Assembly (NCBI RefSeq): GCF_044762655.1
Contig: NZ_JBIWER010000001.1
Location: 682,001 to 746,000 of the forward strand
Direction of reading: 5' to 3'
Source of the DNA: Psychrobacillus sp044762655
GTDB taxonomy: Bacteria; Bacillota; Bacilli; Bacillales_A; Planococcaceae
DNA length: 64,000 nt
Of this stretch, positions 63,272 through 64,000 are shown piece by piece (the first letter of the stretch is position 1; every line of letters begins with the position of its first letter). The position numbers and the translations under genes are program-made. A model generated the notes under the pieces. It was not told the DNA's origin and ran no database searches. It saw nothing but the letters and a program-made list of their open reading frames with translations.

Positions 63272-64000
63272 ATGTCAAATCGCACCCCCATGCAGTTCCT
63301 TGACCATTACCTTGATGAATATCGACAAAAATTTTCACTTCTGGCTGCTTCAAATAAACAATTAAATCCTCTTCTGAGAAAGGAACTGGCTCGCCGTTTT
63401 CTACTACTTTTGTTGTACCGAGAAGAATCGTAATCGCGTTTGGATGGATCGTTGCTCCACTATAGCCTACTGCAGCAATGATTCTTCCCCAGTTCGCATC
63501 GTTTCCGAAGATAGCGGTTTTAACGAGTGGTGAACCGACTACGGTTTTGGCAATTTTACGAGCTTCTGAATCCGTGATGGCACCTTTTACTTCCACTTCG
63601 ATTAACTTTGTTGCGCCTTCTCCGTCTTTAGCAATCATCTTCGCTAAGTCCTGTGACACGGTGTGCAAGGTTTGCACGAAATTTTCCCAATCTGGATGGT
63701 CTGGGGTTAATGAATTATTTTGTGCCATTCCATTTGCCATCACGATGACCATATCATTTGTCGATGTGTCACCGTCTACAGTAATTGCATTAAAAGTCAC
63801 ATCGGTGATCGCTTTTAGTGCGTCCTGCAGATGGTTGGATTCGATATTTGCATCCGTAGTAATAAAACCAAGCATCGTCGCCATATTTGGTTCAATCATG
63901 CCAGAACCTTTTGCAGTTCCTGCGATAATTACCTCTTTACCGTCAATGATTGTGGAATAAGTTGTGTTTTTCGTAACTGTATCTGTTGTCATGATCGCTA
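63234..64000 (-). CDS. argJ: Bifunctional glutamate N-acetyltransferase/amino-acid acetyltransferase (5' part outside window)
   Basis: The frame enters from the right edge; the first Met visible is internal. Visible residues include the autocleavage region SGMIEPNMATMLGFITTDA, where the bond before Thr of ATML is cut, the acetyl-acceptor region NAITVDGDTSTNDMVIVMAN, and the end DYVQINATYRS. The C-terminal part is complete. ArgJ moves the acetyl group from N-acetylornithine to glutamate and in its bifunctional form also uses acetyl-CoA. Gene order argJ-argB-argD on one strand is the usual Bacillales arrangement, with argC expected upstream. Confidence 0.96.
   Translation of the reverse strand, partial: AIMTTDTVTKNTTYSTIIDGKEVIIAGTAKGSGMIEPNMATMLGFITTDANIESNHLQDALKAITDVTFNAITVDGDTSTNDMVIVMANGMAQNNSLTPDHPDWENFVQTLHTVSQDLAKMIAKDGEGATKLIEVEVKGAITDSEARKIAKTVVGSPLVKTAIFGNDANWGRIIAAVGYSGATIHPNAITILLGTTKVVENGEPVPFSEEDLIVYLKQPEVKIFVDIHQGNGQGTAWGCDLTYDYVQINATYRS

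Noticed and set aside
1..64000. tRNA, rRNA, tmRNA, SRP RNA, RNase P RNA, transposase or integrase genes
   Set aside because: I looked for their characteristic sequences and motifs and saw none; a covariance-model search would be needed to exclude divergent cases.

Overview
The window is AT-rich, low-GC Gram-positive DNA. It carries many exported proteins with SLH domains, two complete S-layer protein genes, and a csaB/tagA/ManNAc-dehydrogenase locus of the kind that makes pyruvylated secondary cell wall polysaccharide, the anchor for SLH domains. Together with an LXG polymorphic toxin and an argJ-argB-argD cluster, this points to a spore-former-type Bacillales of the Planococcaceae/Caryophanaceae (Psychrobacillus, Lysinibacillus or Sporosarcina-like). 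That placement is inferred from gene content, not from a search.

Layout. 1-14.5 kb is a surface-protein region: a CpdB-like SLH nucleotidase cut by the left edge, an NlpC/P60-SLH hydrolase, two lipoproteins, an SLH-DUF4855 protein, an S-layer protein, a subtilase, an SLH-lytic transglycosylase and an SLH-SH3-NlpC/P60 protein. 14.5-22 kb has a small membrane protein, a surface-protein remnant, a putative small RNA, and a c-di-GMP/chemotaxis block (frameshifted CheY, GGDEF, EAL, DNA-binding protein, MCP). 22-34 kb is accessory: an unknown gene, a PD-(D/E)XK-like protein, zinc-ribbon membrane proteins, a repeat-rich subtilase interrupted by an assembly gap, an S-layer remnant, a two-nuclease candidate defence locus, and two copies of a conserved ~415-bp noncoding element. 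34-51.5 kb returns to the cell surface: the second S-layer protein, SCWP genes (ManNAc dehydrogenase, TagA, CsaB, GT4, MurJ-like flippase), and four more SLH enzymes (glucosaminidase, subtilase, amidase, 5'-nucleotidase). 51.5-54.7 kb is a polar amino acid ABC transporter with a divergent XRE-cupin regulator. 55-60.4 kb is an LXG toxin/immunity island with several decayed modules and a NERD protein. 61.4-64 kb holds argD, argB and the 3' part of argJ.

How the genes fit together. The SCWP enzymes at 37-43 kb make and export the polymer that the SLH domains bind. The S-layer proteins form the coat, and the SLH-tethered hydrolases and proteases remodel the wall and coat. Most surface genes are separate units, each followed by its own intrinsic terminator.

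Two noncoding features stand out. One is a family of arrays built from ~20-bp TACTCTCG units, found in four intergenic regions (43.3, 54.7, 59.3 and 60.6-61.2 kb). In its fullest form it is a ~183-bp super-repeat of six units plus a terminator-like hairpin. The other is the ~415-bp element at 23.0 and 33.2 kb. I recognise neither. The window contains an N run (27321-27418), so it is a draft assembly, and single-base frameshifts should be read with that in mind.
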